DNA from: a bacterium YEK0313
GTDB taxonomy: Bacteria; Pseudomonadota; Alphaproteobacteria; Rhizobiales; Phreatobacteraceae
Direction: 5' to 3'
DNA length: 64,000 nucleotides
Assembly (NCBI GenBank): GCA_000751295.2
Contig: CCMO02000001.1
Coordinates: forward strand, 806,001-870,000
The first letter of the stretch is position 1. Each line of letters begins with the position of its first letter. The position numbers and the translations under genes were made by a program. Positions 1 to 7,990 of the stretch are shown here, in pieces. The notes beneath the pieces are model-generated. The model was given only the letters and a program-made list of their open reading frames with translations, ran no database searches and was not told the origin of the DNA.

Positions 1-278
1 CCGTTGCCGGCGAAATCCTCGTGCACGCCGATCCAGAATTCCGCGGCATGGGCCCGCCGGCCGTAGAAGGGACGCAGGGCGGCCGCTCCGACGACCCGAC
101 CGTCGAGCTCCGCGACCAGGTGCAGGTCGCGCGGCGATCGTGGCTCCGCCCATTTCTTGACCGCCTCGAAGGATTCGTAAGGGAGTGCGAGCGTACCGGC
201 GCGAAAGGCCGGCTGGTTGTAGATTTCGAAGATGTCCGGGACGTCCTCGGCGCGCATCGCCCTGATCTTCAGATCCAT
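1..278 (-). CDS. GNAT acetyltransferase, YhhY-like (3' part outside the window)
   Basis: Partial gene: the ATG is at 276-278 and the frame stays open to the window edge, giving about 92 residues. The visible part is the N-terminal half of a GNAT domain: a beta strand starting DLKIRAMRAED, an acceptor-loop region, the central strand pair with ELDGRVVG, and the beginning of the acetyl-CoA loop (FAGNG). The pattern resembles E. coli YhhY, an amino-acid/amine N-acetyltransferase. It is the last visible gene of the minus-strand siderophore operon, 43 bases after the DUF2218 gene. A role in acetylating the siderophore or its polyamine is possible but is inference from position only. Confidence 0.75.
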   Translation of the reverse strand, partial: MDLKIRAMRAEDVPDIFEIYNQPAFRAGTLALPYESFEAVKKWAEPRSPRDLHLVAELDGRVVGAAALRPFYGRRAHAAEFWIGVHEDFAGN

Positions 279-321
279 TGCGGTCCCCCGGTCCTTGCTC
301 GAAAGTTTCGACATCACCGCG

Positions 322-600
322 CTAGGCCCAGGCGAAGTGGAGCGTCTCGCGAAAGGCGAAGCGCTCGACATGGCGCACGACGACGTCGCGAAGGCCGGAA
401 AGCCTGTCGGCATCCTCGGCGTTCAGGGCGATGGTCAGGGCCGCGGCATCGGCGGCGAGCCGCGTTTCACCGAGCGGCAGCATGATCCGGCCGGCGGTAG
501 CGTCGAACTCCGTCTCGAATTTGTGTGCCCAGTGCTTGCAGAGCTGCTGAAGGATGCGGCTTGCATTGGGCGTCGCGATCACGGCGCGGCTCTGGGGCAT
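322..600 (-). CDS. DUF2218 domain protein
   Basis: A 92-residue protein. The ATG at 600 is preceded by GAGGAAA, a good ribosome binding site, so the longer open frame upstream is not needed. The whole protein fits DUF2218: an N-terminal TPNASRILQQLCKHW helix, then an acidic and hydrophobic body ending in a FRETLHFAW-type tail. The family's function is unknown, but such genes recur beside siderophore genes in proteobacteria, and here it follows asbF by 52 bases in the same direction. That suggests co-transcription with the petrobactin-type genes. No signal peptide or membrane segment is visible. Confidence 0.75.
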   Translation of the reverse strand: MPQSRAVIATPNASRILQQLCKHWAHKFETEFDATAGRIMLPLGETRLAADAAALTIALNAEDADRLSGLRDVVVRHVERFAFRETLHFAWA

Positions 601-652
601 GGAAGTTTCCTCGTTTGGTCGGACACCGTTCGGGATGAAGCGCCGCGGCGGG

Positions 653-1495
653 TCATCCCGCGGCGCGGATACGGTGGGCCGTGTCGTCGCGACGTCCGGC
701 GGCGATGCTGCGGACCCTGGCGAGGTCCGCCGGCAGGATGGAGAAGCAGGCATCGCCGAACCATTCGAGCGAAGCCTCGGCGTGGGCGGGCAGGCTTTCC
801 AGGAGCGGAGCGTAGTCGAGCGCTCCCTCGAGCAGGCTCGTCATGCCCTCGCGCCGCCCGGACGAGGCATAGACGTTGGCCGGCGCGAAAACGGCGAGGT
901 CGGAGCGGTCCCGCACGTTCTTGAGGTGGTAGTAGTCGATATGACCGGCGAGGCGGTCATGCGCGGCCATGAGGTCGTCGCCGCTCTCCCAGACATGGAG
1001 CGCGTCGAAATTGACCTTCAGCGCCGGGTGATCCACCTCCTCGATGAGGCGCAGCAACGAGGCGATATTGTCTGCCAGAGTGCCGGGATGCGTCTCCACC
1101 AGGAGACGCAGGCCGTGGTCGGCAAGGTAGCCGGCCGCAAGCCGCAGGCCGTTCACCACCTGCGCGCGCTCCTCGGGCGAGGCGGCGGCACTGCCCTTGG
1201 CGCCGGCGAACGTGCGCAGCCGCGGCGCGCGCCAGTTTTTGGCCAACCGGCAGAACTCCGCCATGCGCAGGACGAGATCGTCCCGCGGCGCGTCGAGCGG
1301 CAGGTAGTCGCTCAGCATCGGCACGCGCAGGCCGAAGCCGGCGAGCCATTCGGCGTGATAGCCGCGGCCGAGATTGCGGGCATGGATGCCCCACAGCTCG
1401 ATGCCGTCGAAGCCGCTGCCGCGCGCGAACCGGGCGATCTCGCCGATCGACAGGAGATGGTGGCGGAAGCTGATCGTGCAGAGCGAGATCCTCAT
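653..1495 (-). CDS. asbF: 3-dehydroshikimate dehydratase, AsbF-like
   Basis: A 280-residue TIM-barrel protein of the sugar-phosphate isomerase/epimerase superfamily. In the petrobactin pathway AsbF converts 3-dehydroshikimate to 3,4-dihydroxybenzoate, the iron-binding catechol. Expected metal ligands are present: the Glu of LLVETHPG, the Asp and His of VNFDALH, and the late Glu of ASLEWFGD. Length matches known AsbF (about 280). The ATG at 1495 overlaps the stop of asbDE by four bases (ATGA), so translation is probably coupled. On motifs alone it could be another isomerase-like barrel; the identification rests mainly on asbA-E sitting directly upstream. Confidence 0.85.
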   Translation of the reverse strand: MRISLCTISFRHHLLSIGEIARFARGSGFDGIELWGIHARNLGRGYHAEWLAGFGLRVPMLSDYLPLDAPRDDLVLRMAEFCRLAKNWRAPRLRTFAGAKGSAAASPEERAQVVNGLRLAAGYLADHGLRLLVETHPGTLADNIASLLRLIEEVDHPALKVNFDALHVWESGDDLMAAHDRLAGHIDYYHLKNVRDRSDLAVFAPANVYASSGRREGMTSLLEGALDYAPLLESLPAHAEASLEWFGDACFSILPADLARVRSIAAGRRDDTAHRIRAAG

Positions 1496-2808
1496 GCCGA
1501 GAGCCTTTCCGGCATGCGCCCGGCCTGCCGGAGCCGGGGGCTCGCCGCGCACCAGGCGTCGAAGGCCGCAGCGAGCTGGCGCTTGAGCAAGAATTCGGCG
1601 GTGTCGAGCGCGTCGAGCTTCATGAGAACGGCGGCGACCTCGGCCGCATCGCCGGTGCGGGCGAGCTTCAGGACGGCGTAGTGCAGAGCCGTCAGACCGT
1701 TCACCAGCGCTTCGATCTCGTCGCAGATCTGCTGGAACGCGCTGTCCGGCCATTTGAGGGCCCGCCAGAAGAAGGCGAAGCCGTGCTCATAGGCCCATTT
1801 GCGGATGGTGATGACTGGCAGTTCGCGCAGCGCCGCACCGAGATCGGCCAGGACGAGGCCGCCCTGGCCTTCGGCATGGGCCGTGACGATGGCGCGGACC
1901 GCGTCGATCAGCGGATTGGCGTTGGGCCGGAAACAGGCCGTGAAGAACGCCGCGAGATCCGCGTCGTCCGGCGGATGAGCCCCGGAGGGATCGAACCGGT
2001 AGCCGCCGGCGACCGTCGGCTGGCGGATCGCGTTCAGCAGTCTGTCGCGCGCGATCGGCCCTTCCCACCGGAAGTCGGGATCGCGCACCTGCCAGACGTC
2101 GGGATCGGCGGTGAGCTCCAGCAGCAGATAGTGCGGGAACGGGTTCTGGTTGAACTTGTTCTCGCGCTCCGGCAGATGGAACATGTCGAGCATCACCATC
2201 ACGCTTTCGTCCGGCGCGCGGCGCTGCAGGATGTCGAGGAGCGTTGCGACGTTCTCGTCCTTGGACCGGGAATGGTCGTACCAGGTGAGCAACGGCACGC
2301 CGTAGAGCCGCTCGAACCAGTAGCGGAACGTCTCGTGGTCCATCGCATCCGAATGGTAGGCGAGCCGGAACCCGTCGGTGATCGCGAACTCGGCGTCCCA
2401 GATCAGGAAATAGAAGGGACGATGGTCGATGCCGCGCGTCTTCAGCCCGTCGCAGACGCAACTGACGAAGCAATGGATCTTCAGATCGTAGGCCAGGTCG
2501 CCATGGACCCCTTCCGACGGCGCCGCGGGTGCCGGCGCGATGGCGGCCGGTGGCTCGCGCGGCTCTGCCGGCGCCAGCACGGCGGCGAGATCGGCGACGG
2601 TGGAAATGTCCTGGCGGCTGAACGCCTCCTCCGAGACGGGCAGGCCCAGATTCATCTCCAGCGCCAGGATCAGCTGCAGGAGCTGGACGGAATCGACATA
2701 GAGGTCCTCGTTCAGCCGCGCGTCCGGCCCGAAGAGGTCGAGATGGGGATGGCGCATCTCATCGCGCAGAACGGCGCCGATCGCCTCGATGATGCGGTCC
2801 CGGGTCAT
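1492..2808 (-). CDS. AsbD-AsbE fusion: aryl carrier protein plus dihydroxybenzoyl transferase
   Basis: A 438-residue two-domain protein. Residues 1-85 form an acyl-carrier-like domain with the phosphopantetheine Ser at about 40 (VDSVQLL), matching AsbD. An Ala/Pro-rich linker (about 90-112) leads to a 325-residue domain starting near YDLKIHCFVSC that matches AsbE in size and position, the enzyme thought to move the activated 3,4-dihydroxybenzoyl group from the carrier to spermidine. In Bacillus asbD and asbE are separate genes; here they are one frame. The start overlaps the asbC stop by four bases and the stop overlaps the asbF start likewise. The fusion would keep the loaded carrier beside its transferase. 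Confidence 0.82.
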   Translation of the reverse strand: MTRDRIIEAIGAVLRDEMRHPHLDLFGPDARLNEDLYVDSVQLLQLILALEMNLGLPVSEEAFSRQDISTVADLAAVLAPAEPREPPAAIAPAPAAPSEGVHGDLAYDLKIHCFVSCVCDGLKTRGIDHRPFYFLIWDAEFAITDGFRLAYHSDAMDHETFRYWFERLYGVPLLTWYDHSRSKDENVATLLDILQRRAPDESVMVMLDMFHLPERENKFNQNPFPHYLLLELTADPDVWQVRDPDFRWEGPIARDRLLNAIRQPTVAGGYRFDPSGAHPPDDADLAAFFTACFRPNANPLIDAVRAIVTAHAEGQGGLVLADLGAALRELPVITIRKWAYEHGFAFFWRALKWPDSAFQQICDEIEALVNGLTALHYAVLKLARTGDAAEVAAVLMKLDALDTAEFLLKRQLAAAFDAWCAASPRLRQAGRMPERLSA

Positions 2809-4085
2809 GACACGGCCTCCGCCAGCAGGCCGTCGCGATACCGCTGGGCGACCTCGCGACGCGCGATCTTGCCGTTGGCCTGGCGCGGGATCTCGCGCAC
2901 CTGCACCGTCTCGCTCGGCACCTGATGGCCGGCCAGCCAGCGTCGGCACCAGTCCTGCAGCGCCCGGGGCGGCACGGGCGCCTCGGCGCTGAACAGCAGC
3001 GTCACCCGTTCGCCCGCAAAGGCGTCGGGCCGCGCGAAGGCGACGGCATCGGTGACGCCGGGCATCGCCATCACCACATCCTCCACCTCGCCGGGATAGA
3101 CGTTCAGGCCCGAGACGTTGATCGTGTCGTCCATGCGCGCGACGAAGATCAGCATGCCGTCCGGACGGATGAACCCGAGATCGGCGGTGCGAACCTCGCC
3201 CGCCGCGCCCCCGACGACGATCTCGGCCGGCTGCGCGGCGCTCTCGCCGGCGCTGACCCTGTGATGCGGCAGCGGACGACCCATCGCGTCCGCCTGGCGC
3301 AGATCCGGATTGACCGCGATGCAGCCGAGCTCCGAACAGCCATACTGCTGGAAGAAATGCACGACCCGGCTGCGGATCGCCTCGAACCAGGGCGCGGGCA
3401 GCACGGTGCCCGACGTCATCGCGGCGTGAATGCGCTCGCCTTCGGGCAGCAGGCGGGCGAGCGTGTGCAGCATGGCCGGCGAGGTATAGAGAAGCGGCCG
3501 GTCGATCTCGCGCAGGCGGCGCAGCAGATATTTCGGATTGGTATGGTCCAGCACAACCGGCGCCGGGCCGCCGGCCTCGCCGCGGCGCAGGCCGACGAAC
3601 AGCCCGCAGATCAGCCCGTAGGAATGGGTGATCGGGCAGGCGACGACCGGGGTCATGCCCACCGGCTCGGTGAAGGCCGAGACATAGCTCTCGACCTCGC
3701 GCTCGACCGAGCTCCAGGGCCGGGCGATGCATTTGGGATCACCGGTGGTGCCGGAGCTCATCTGGAGCAATTGTCCGGGCCCCGGCGCCGGCGCCGCGGC
3801 GCTCGCCAGCGGCTCGCCGTCCAGCCCATCGAGGAACAGGCGATGGCAGCCGGCACGCGCGGCCAGGCGCCGCGCGCCCTCGTCCGGCAGCGCCGGATGA
3901 ACGGGCAGGAGCGTCACGCCCAGCCGGCGCGCCGCGAGAGTGAAGGCGAGGCTTTCGGCGGGGTCGCGCAGACGCACCGCGACGCGCTCGCCGCGGCCGC
4001 CCTCGAGGCCGGCCCTGGCGGCGACGCGCCGGATGGCGGCATCCATGTCCTCGGCGGTGATCATGCGCTCGTCGATCTCGATCAT
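2805..4085 (-). CDS. asbC: AMP-dependent 3,4-dihydroxybenzoate ligase, AsbC-like
   Basis: A 426-residue member of the adenylate-forming (ANL) superfamily. It should activate 3,4-dihydroxybenzoate as the AMP ester and load it on the AsbD carrier. The P-loop-like SSGTTGDPK motif is near residue 110, the YGCSE motif is in the middle, and the C-terminal PRQANGKIARRE motif carries the catalytic Lys. It is shorter than typical ANL enzymes (over 500), as expected for AsbC. The ATG at 4085 has GGAG five bases upstream and overlaps the asbB stop (ATGA). The next gene overlaps its own stop in the same way. Confidence 0.85.
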   Translation of the reverse strand: MIEIDERMITAEDMDAAIRRVAARAGLEGGRGERVAVRLRDPAESLAFTLAARRLGVTLLPVHPALPDEGARRLAARAGCHRLFLDGLDGEPLASAAAPAPGPGQLLQMSSGTTGDPKCIARPWSSVEREVESYVSAFTEPVGMTPVVACPITHSYGLICGLFVGLRRGEAGGPAPVVLDHTNPKYLLRRLREIDRPLLYTSPAMLHTLARLLPEGERIHAAMTSGTVLPAPWFEAIRSRVVHFFQQYGCSELGCIAVNPDLRQADAMGRPLPHHRVSAGESAAQPAEIVVGGAAGEVRTADLGFIRPDGMLIFVARMDDTINVSGLNVYPGEVEDVVMAMPGVTDAVAFARPDAFAGERVTLLFSAEAPVPPRALQDWCRRWLAGHQVPSETVQVREIPRQANGKIARREVAQRYRDGLLAEAVS

Positions 4086-5818
4086 GGCGTCTCCGGAGGG
4101 CTTTCGGGGGGAAAGAGAGCATTGGCCACGCGGCGGCTGCATCGCGCCTCGGCCAGCCCGAGCTTGCGCGACAGGAGCGCCTCGACCTGCAGCGCGGGCC
4201 CGTCGATGCGCAGCTGGGCCAGCCGGTCTTCCAGGCCGTGTTCGGCGGCATGCACCCGCAGGCGCCGGCCGAGCCCGCGCCAGAACGCCGTCTCGTCCAG
4301 CCCGTGCAGGCAGTGCAGGAGATGGGTGATCTCGGACAGGCCGAAGACGAACAGGCTGTCGGTGACGAGCTCGGCCAGCACTGCGGCGGAACCCATGGCG
4401 TGGAAACGATCGTCCACCGGGCCGCCATGGGCGGGATCGATGGCGGCGAAATCGGGCACGGCAGCAGGGTCGGACACGAAGTCCGGCGCATATTCGGCGC
4501 TTTCATGGAAGTCACGCAGGATCAGCCGCTCCGGCCAGCCGCCGCGATGGACCAGGATCATGTTCTGGCCATGCGCCTCGAGCGCGACGCCATGGGCGAC
4601 CAGGAGATGCCAGACCGGCAGCACCGCGACCTCGACCAGGCGGTCGAGCCAGGCCTCGAGCCCATGGCGCTGCAGCCAGGGGGCAACGAAAGAGGCGCCG
4701 TCGGCCTCCCGCATCATCAGCGCGTTGACGGGCGCGGCGGCCTCGCCCGCAGCGAGCCGCGGGCTCTCCCGCCAGAGCGCCGCGAGCTGCCCCGCCAGCG
4801 GCCCGTCACGGTCGGCGAGAGCCGCCGCATATTCGCGCAGAATGTCCAGCCGGTAGCGGCCGCGGAGCAGCGGATCACCGGCGACGAGCCGCGCCAGCCA
4901 TTCCGACAAGGCCGGTCCGGTCAGCACGAAATGCGGATCGAGATGGCGCAGGCTCGACGTCGCGACGAGGCTCATGGAGAGCTTCACGCTGCTGGCCTGC
5001 GGGTCGTCCAGATTGTGCAGCGTGCGCAGGGACTGGCTGGCGACATAGCGCGCGCCGGCGGCGCCGAGGGCAACAGCATGACGCTCGGCGATCCGGGACC
5101 GCAACGGTCCGGCAAGCAGGCGCCGCATCTGCCAGGGATGGACGGGCATCAGAGCATGAGTTTGAAGCGAGAGCCCAGCCTCGCCGAGACGCCGGGCCAG
5201 ACGATCCCAGTCCGCACCGAGCTCGGCCTGTGCGAACTCGACCTCTCCGGCCGGCAGCGAGGCCGCCATCATGTCGCGGCGGACGGCCAGCCATTCCAGC
5301 CGGAACGGCTCCGCGCATTCCGGGCCGTAGCGGCGGTGATCCTCCAGGGTGAAGCCGGTGCGCGCCTTGAAGCAGGGGTGGTAGGGATGGCCTTCCCAGA
5401 GCGCCGCGTCGAGCGCGGCGAAGCCGAGACCGCGGCGGGCCGGCGCGACAAGGCTGTTCGCGTTCCAGCGGCAGAGCTCGACCGTCTGCCGGAGCTCCTC
5501 TTGCAATTGCCCGCCGCGTTCCGGTGTCGCCGGCAGGGCCTGCGCGAGCGCGGTGAGATCGGCGGCGTGCCAGGTGCCGTCCGGTCCGGCCGTCTCGATC
5601 GTGAAGGGCACGATGCGGGGGCGGCCGAAAGGGCCCTCCGTGCCGGTGGCGCGGAAGCGGCGCCCGCCGATGCGCCAGGCGAACCGACCTGCCCTGTCAG
5701 CGCATGGGTCCTCGCCATCGGCCAGGCCCTCGAACAGGACCGCCTCGGCCAGTTGCCGCAGGACGCGCTCTTCCGGCTGGTGCAGCGTTTCAAGAGGCAA
5801 GGGCACGGTCGATCTCAC
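4082..5818 (-). CDS. asbB: NIS siderophore synthetase, IucA/IucC family, AsbB-like
   Basis: A 578-residue NRPS-independent siderophore synthetase. Family motifs are visible: HPYHPCFKAR in the N-terminal half, a QSLRTL...VKLSMSL ATP-binding stretch in the middle, and LEAHGQNMIL in the C-terminal IucA/IucC domain. In petrobactin assembly it would couple the second spermidine arm to citrate. No ATG lies near the front; GTG codons at 5818 and 5806 both overlap the end of asbA, and 5818 is chosen here. It is named AsbB because it is second in the operon; on motifs alone AsbA and AsbB cannot be told apart. Confidence 0.83.
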   Translation of the reverse strand: MRSTVPLPLETLHQPEERVLRQLAEAVLFEGLADGEDPCADRAGRFAWRIGGRRFRATGTEGPFGRPRIVPFTIETAGPDGTWHAADLTALAQALPATPERGGQLQEELRQTVELCRWNANSLVAPARRGLGFAALDAALWEGHPYHPCFKARTGFTLEDHRRYGPECAEPFRLEWLAVRRDMMAASLPAGEVEFAQAELGADWDRLARRLGEAGLSLQTHALMPVHPWQMRRLLAGPLRSRIAERHAVALGAAGARYVASQSLRTLHNLDDPQASSVKLSMSLVATSSLRHLDPHFVLTGPALSEWLARLVAGDPLLRGRYRLDILREYAAALADRDGPLAGQLAALWRESPRLAAGEAAAPVNALMMREADGASFVAPWLQRHGLEAWLDRLVEVAVLPVWHLLVAHGVALEAHGQNMILVHRGGWPERLILRDFHESAEYAPDFVSDPAAVPDFAAIDPAHGGPVDDRFHAMGSAAVLAELVTDSLFVFGLSEITHLLHCLHGLDETAFWRGLGRRLRVHAAEHGLEDRLAQLRIDGPALQVEALLSRKLGLAEARCSRRVANALFPPESPPETP

Positions 5819-7574
5819 CGCGAGCCGCCCGCAGGCCGAGCGGGTTCGGCATGTCCATGTAGTTGTCGGCGCCCTCGCCGGCGGCCAGCTCGTCGCGGTC
5901 CGACAGCCGCACACGCAGATTGGCCTTGGTGCAGATCGTCGGCCCCTCCAGGACCGAACGGACGAAGGTTCGTCCGGCTCCCGTCATGCGGCCCGCCAGC
6001 GCCTCCAGCCGGTGGGCGAGATCGTCGACGAGGACCTCCTCGCGGACCAGTCCGTCATGGCCCATGCGCGCGATCACCGAGAAGATCTGGTTGACCACGA
6101 GGTAATAGGCGAAGCGGCGGCGGATCTCCGCGTCGTCGAAATAGAGCGAGGCGAGACCGGCCGTCTCGGGGGCTTCGCGCAGCAGCCGGGGCCGGGCCGC
6201 TTCGGACAGGTAGAAGCCCTGATTGTCGCGATAGAACCCGCGCCGCGGCCAGCCGTCGGCGACATCGAGAAGCGCATTCTGCTGATGGGCTTCGAGCGCG
6301 ATGCCATGGCTGTCGTAGAGCGCGACGAGGGGCTCGAGCATGCAGTCGAGATAGAGGCCGAACCAGCGCCGCGCGGCATGCGCGACATCGCCCGCCCCGC
6401 CTGGGCAAAGGCGGCGCAGCAGCGCCTCGAGGCGCGAGCGCCGACCCGGGACCGGCTCGGCGGTCAACGCAGCGACGGTCGCGATTCCCCGCTCCGCGCC
6501 GCCGCGGAAAGGGTTCTCGCGCAGCACTGTCTCGAAGCCGCTCTCCTCGCAGCCGGGGCAGCGCAGCGTAAGATAGGCCGGGTCGAGCAGGATCCTGAAG
6601 GCCGGGTGGTGCGCGCCGAAGGCGCTGCGCCCGATCAGCCGCGCCATCGCGACGCCCGCCTCCAGCTCGGCCATGCGGTTGACCCGCAGCGAGTTGGTGA
6701 TGGTGACGGGCAGCGAGAACTTCGCCATCCAGGGGCTTTCGGGCGCATAGACGGTGCGCAGCGACGAGGTGGCCGTGAAGCGGGGGCCGGCGGCGCCGAG
6801 GTGGCGGACGAGGCCGCGTTCCATGAGCGCGGCCACATGCGGCTCCAGCATCAGCGCCTCGGCCTGGAGCGGATGCATGGGCAGGACGATCTCGCCGCGC
6901 CGCAGCGGCAGCCGCATCGCGTCGGGCCCCAGAAGCGCGAGCGCGATCTCCGGCGCCGAGCGGGGCGCGGCGGAGGCATGGCGCACGATGCCGGCATCGG
7001 CGGCGAACACGGCGAGCTGGAATCCGCCGGCCTCCTCGGGCCCGTAGACGCGCGCCTGCCATGGCGAAAGCCCCTGCCGGCTCTTCGGCGTCGGATGCAG
7101 CCAGTGGCCGAAGACGAGCGCGCGCTCGGCGCCGATGAAGCTCGCATCCTCCGCCGTCTCACGCATGGCAAGATCGAGCTGGCGAACCGTTTCGCGATAG
7201 CTGTCGAGAATGCGTCCCAGAAGCTCCAGCTCGTGGCCGCGCGCGGCATCGGCGCTGCCGACATCGACGCGCGCATAGGCCTCGCCGAGCAGCGCCTCGA
7301 TGGCGCGCATCGGCGCGAGACGGCGCCAGCGCGGCTCGTGGAGCTGGCGGGTCCACAGGCGGCCGAAGCCCTGCGTGCCGCACAGGGAGGGCGACACGAT
7401 CTCGGCGCGGATCGCGGCGCGCTGCCTGCGCAGGCTCCATTCCACGCAAGCCGCGGGAGGGCCGTCCGGCAAGGCGTGGCGGACGCGGATGCCCGCATCG
7501 ATCTCGCGCAAATAGCCATTGGCGAAACTGCGGAAGGCGGCCGCCTCGGCGACCGGCTGGGACGATGCTGTCAT
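5790..7574 (-). CDS. asbA: NIS siderophore synthetase, IucA/IucC family, AsbA-like
   Basis: A 594-residue NIS synthetase, first gene of the biosynthetic operon. It would adenylate citrate and condense it with spermidine or a dihydroxybenzoyl-spermidine arm. Motifs: GHWLHPTPKSRQG (substrate/ATP), TATSSLRTV followed by MAKFSLPVTITNSLR, and LEAHQQNALL in the C-terminal FhuF-like part. The ATG at 7574 is preferred; a GTG at 7631 would add 19 Pro/Arg-rich residues of little character. A long upstream gap with an AT-rich stretch fits a regulated promoter. The gene overlaps asbB by about 29 bases. Confidence 0.85.
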   Translation of the reverse strand: MTASSQPVAEAAAFRSFANGYLREIDAGIRVRHALPDGPPAACVEWSLRRQRAAIRAEIVSPSLCGTQGFGRLWTRQLHEPRWRRLAPMRAIEALLGEAYARVDVGSADAARGHELELLGRILDSYRETVRQLDLAMRETAEDASFIGAERALVFGHWLHPTPKSRQGLSPWQARVYGPEEAGGFQLAVFAADAGIVRHASAAPRSAPEIALALLGPDAMRLPLRRGEIVLPMHPLQAEALMLEPHVAALMERGLVRHLGAAGPRFTATSSLRTVYAPESPWMAKFSLPVTITNSLRVNRMAELEAGVAMARLIGRSAFGAHHPAFRILLDPAYLTLRCPGCEESGFETVLRENPFRGGAERGIATVAALTAEPVPGRRSRLEALLRRLCPGGAGDVAHAARRWFGLYLDCMLEPLVALYDSHGIALEAHQQNALLDVADGWPRRGFYRDNQGFYLSEAARPRLLREAPETAGLASLYFDDAEIRRRFAYYLVVNQIFSVIARMGHDGLVREEVLVDDLAHRLEALAGRMTGAGRTFVRSVLEGPTICTKANLRVRLSDRDELAAGEGADNYMDMPNPLGLRAARGEIDRALAS

Positions 7575-7990
7575 GACGGTCGAACCCCGTTCGAACGCTG
7601 GTGGCGGCCGGATGGCCGCGCGAAGCTGCACCTAGAGAGAGACGGCCTGCGCGATGATCGACGGGCGGCGCCGCGTCGCACCGCCGGCCGGCCATGGCCG
7701 CGGCGACGGGGCGGGCACCGGCGGCGCTCCGTGCCCAGGACATCCAGGCCGCCTGCGCGCCGTATCGAAATGTCGTCCTTCAAGGCAGAAATGCATGAAC
7801 GCCTTCCAACTCGGAGTTTGGAGCAGGGCAGATTAGATTCTGTATAAAATATTGATATTACTATTGTTTTTTACTTCAGACGCCAGCTTGTCGCGCAACG
7901 CGCATCCGGCCGCGGGCGGGAATGCTGCGCCCGGTCGGCCAGGGCGCGGCATGCCGGCCGGCGCATGATCGGGCGGTGGCGCACTCGCGG
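7575..7990 (-). promoter_or_regulatory. Intergenic promoter region of the asb operon
   Basis: No convincing gene lies in these 416 bases; the short frames are GC-rich shadows. The stretch 7830-7880 is strikingly AT-rich in an otherwise very GC-rich window and is the likely promoter and operator of asbA-F. Reading the minus strand it offers TA-rich -10 candidates (around TATACA), but no pair of boxes is clear enough to place the start site. Confidence 0.5.
7832..7848. promoter_or_regulatory. Weak ICE/Irr-box-like palindrome upstream of asbA
   Basis: The 17 bases ATTAGATTCTGTATAAA match 10 of 14 fixed positions of the rhizobial Irr iron-control element as I remember it (TTTAGAA-N3-TTCTAAA). 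The site lies in the AT-rich stretch about 260 bases upstream of asbA. In such AT-rich sequence a match this weak may be chance; a better one precedes the receptor gene. Confidence 0.25.

Noticed and set aside
1492..3732. 746-residue minus-strand frame suggesting a much longer AsbDE
   Set aside because: The N-terminal 300 residues are asbC read in another frame. The real start at 2808 overlaps the asbC stop as in the other operon junctions.
2925..4856. 643-residue plus-strand frame across asbC/asbB
   Set aside because: Shadow of two clear siderophore genes; Arg/Gln-rich composition and no start signal.
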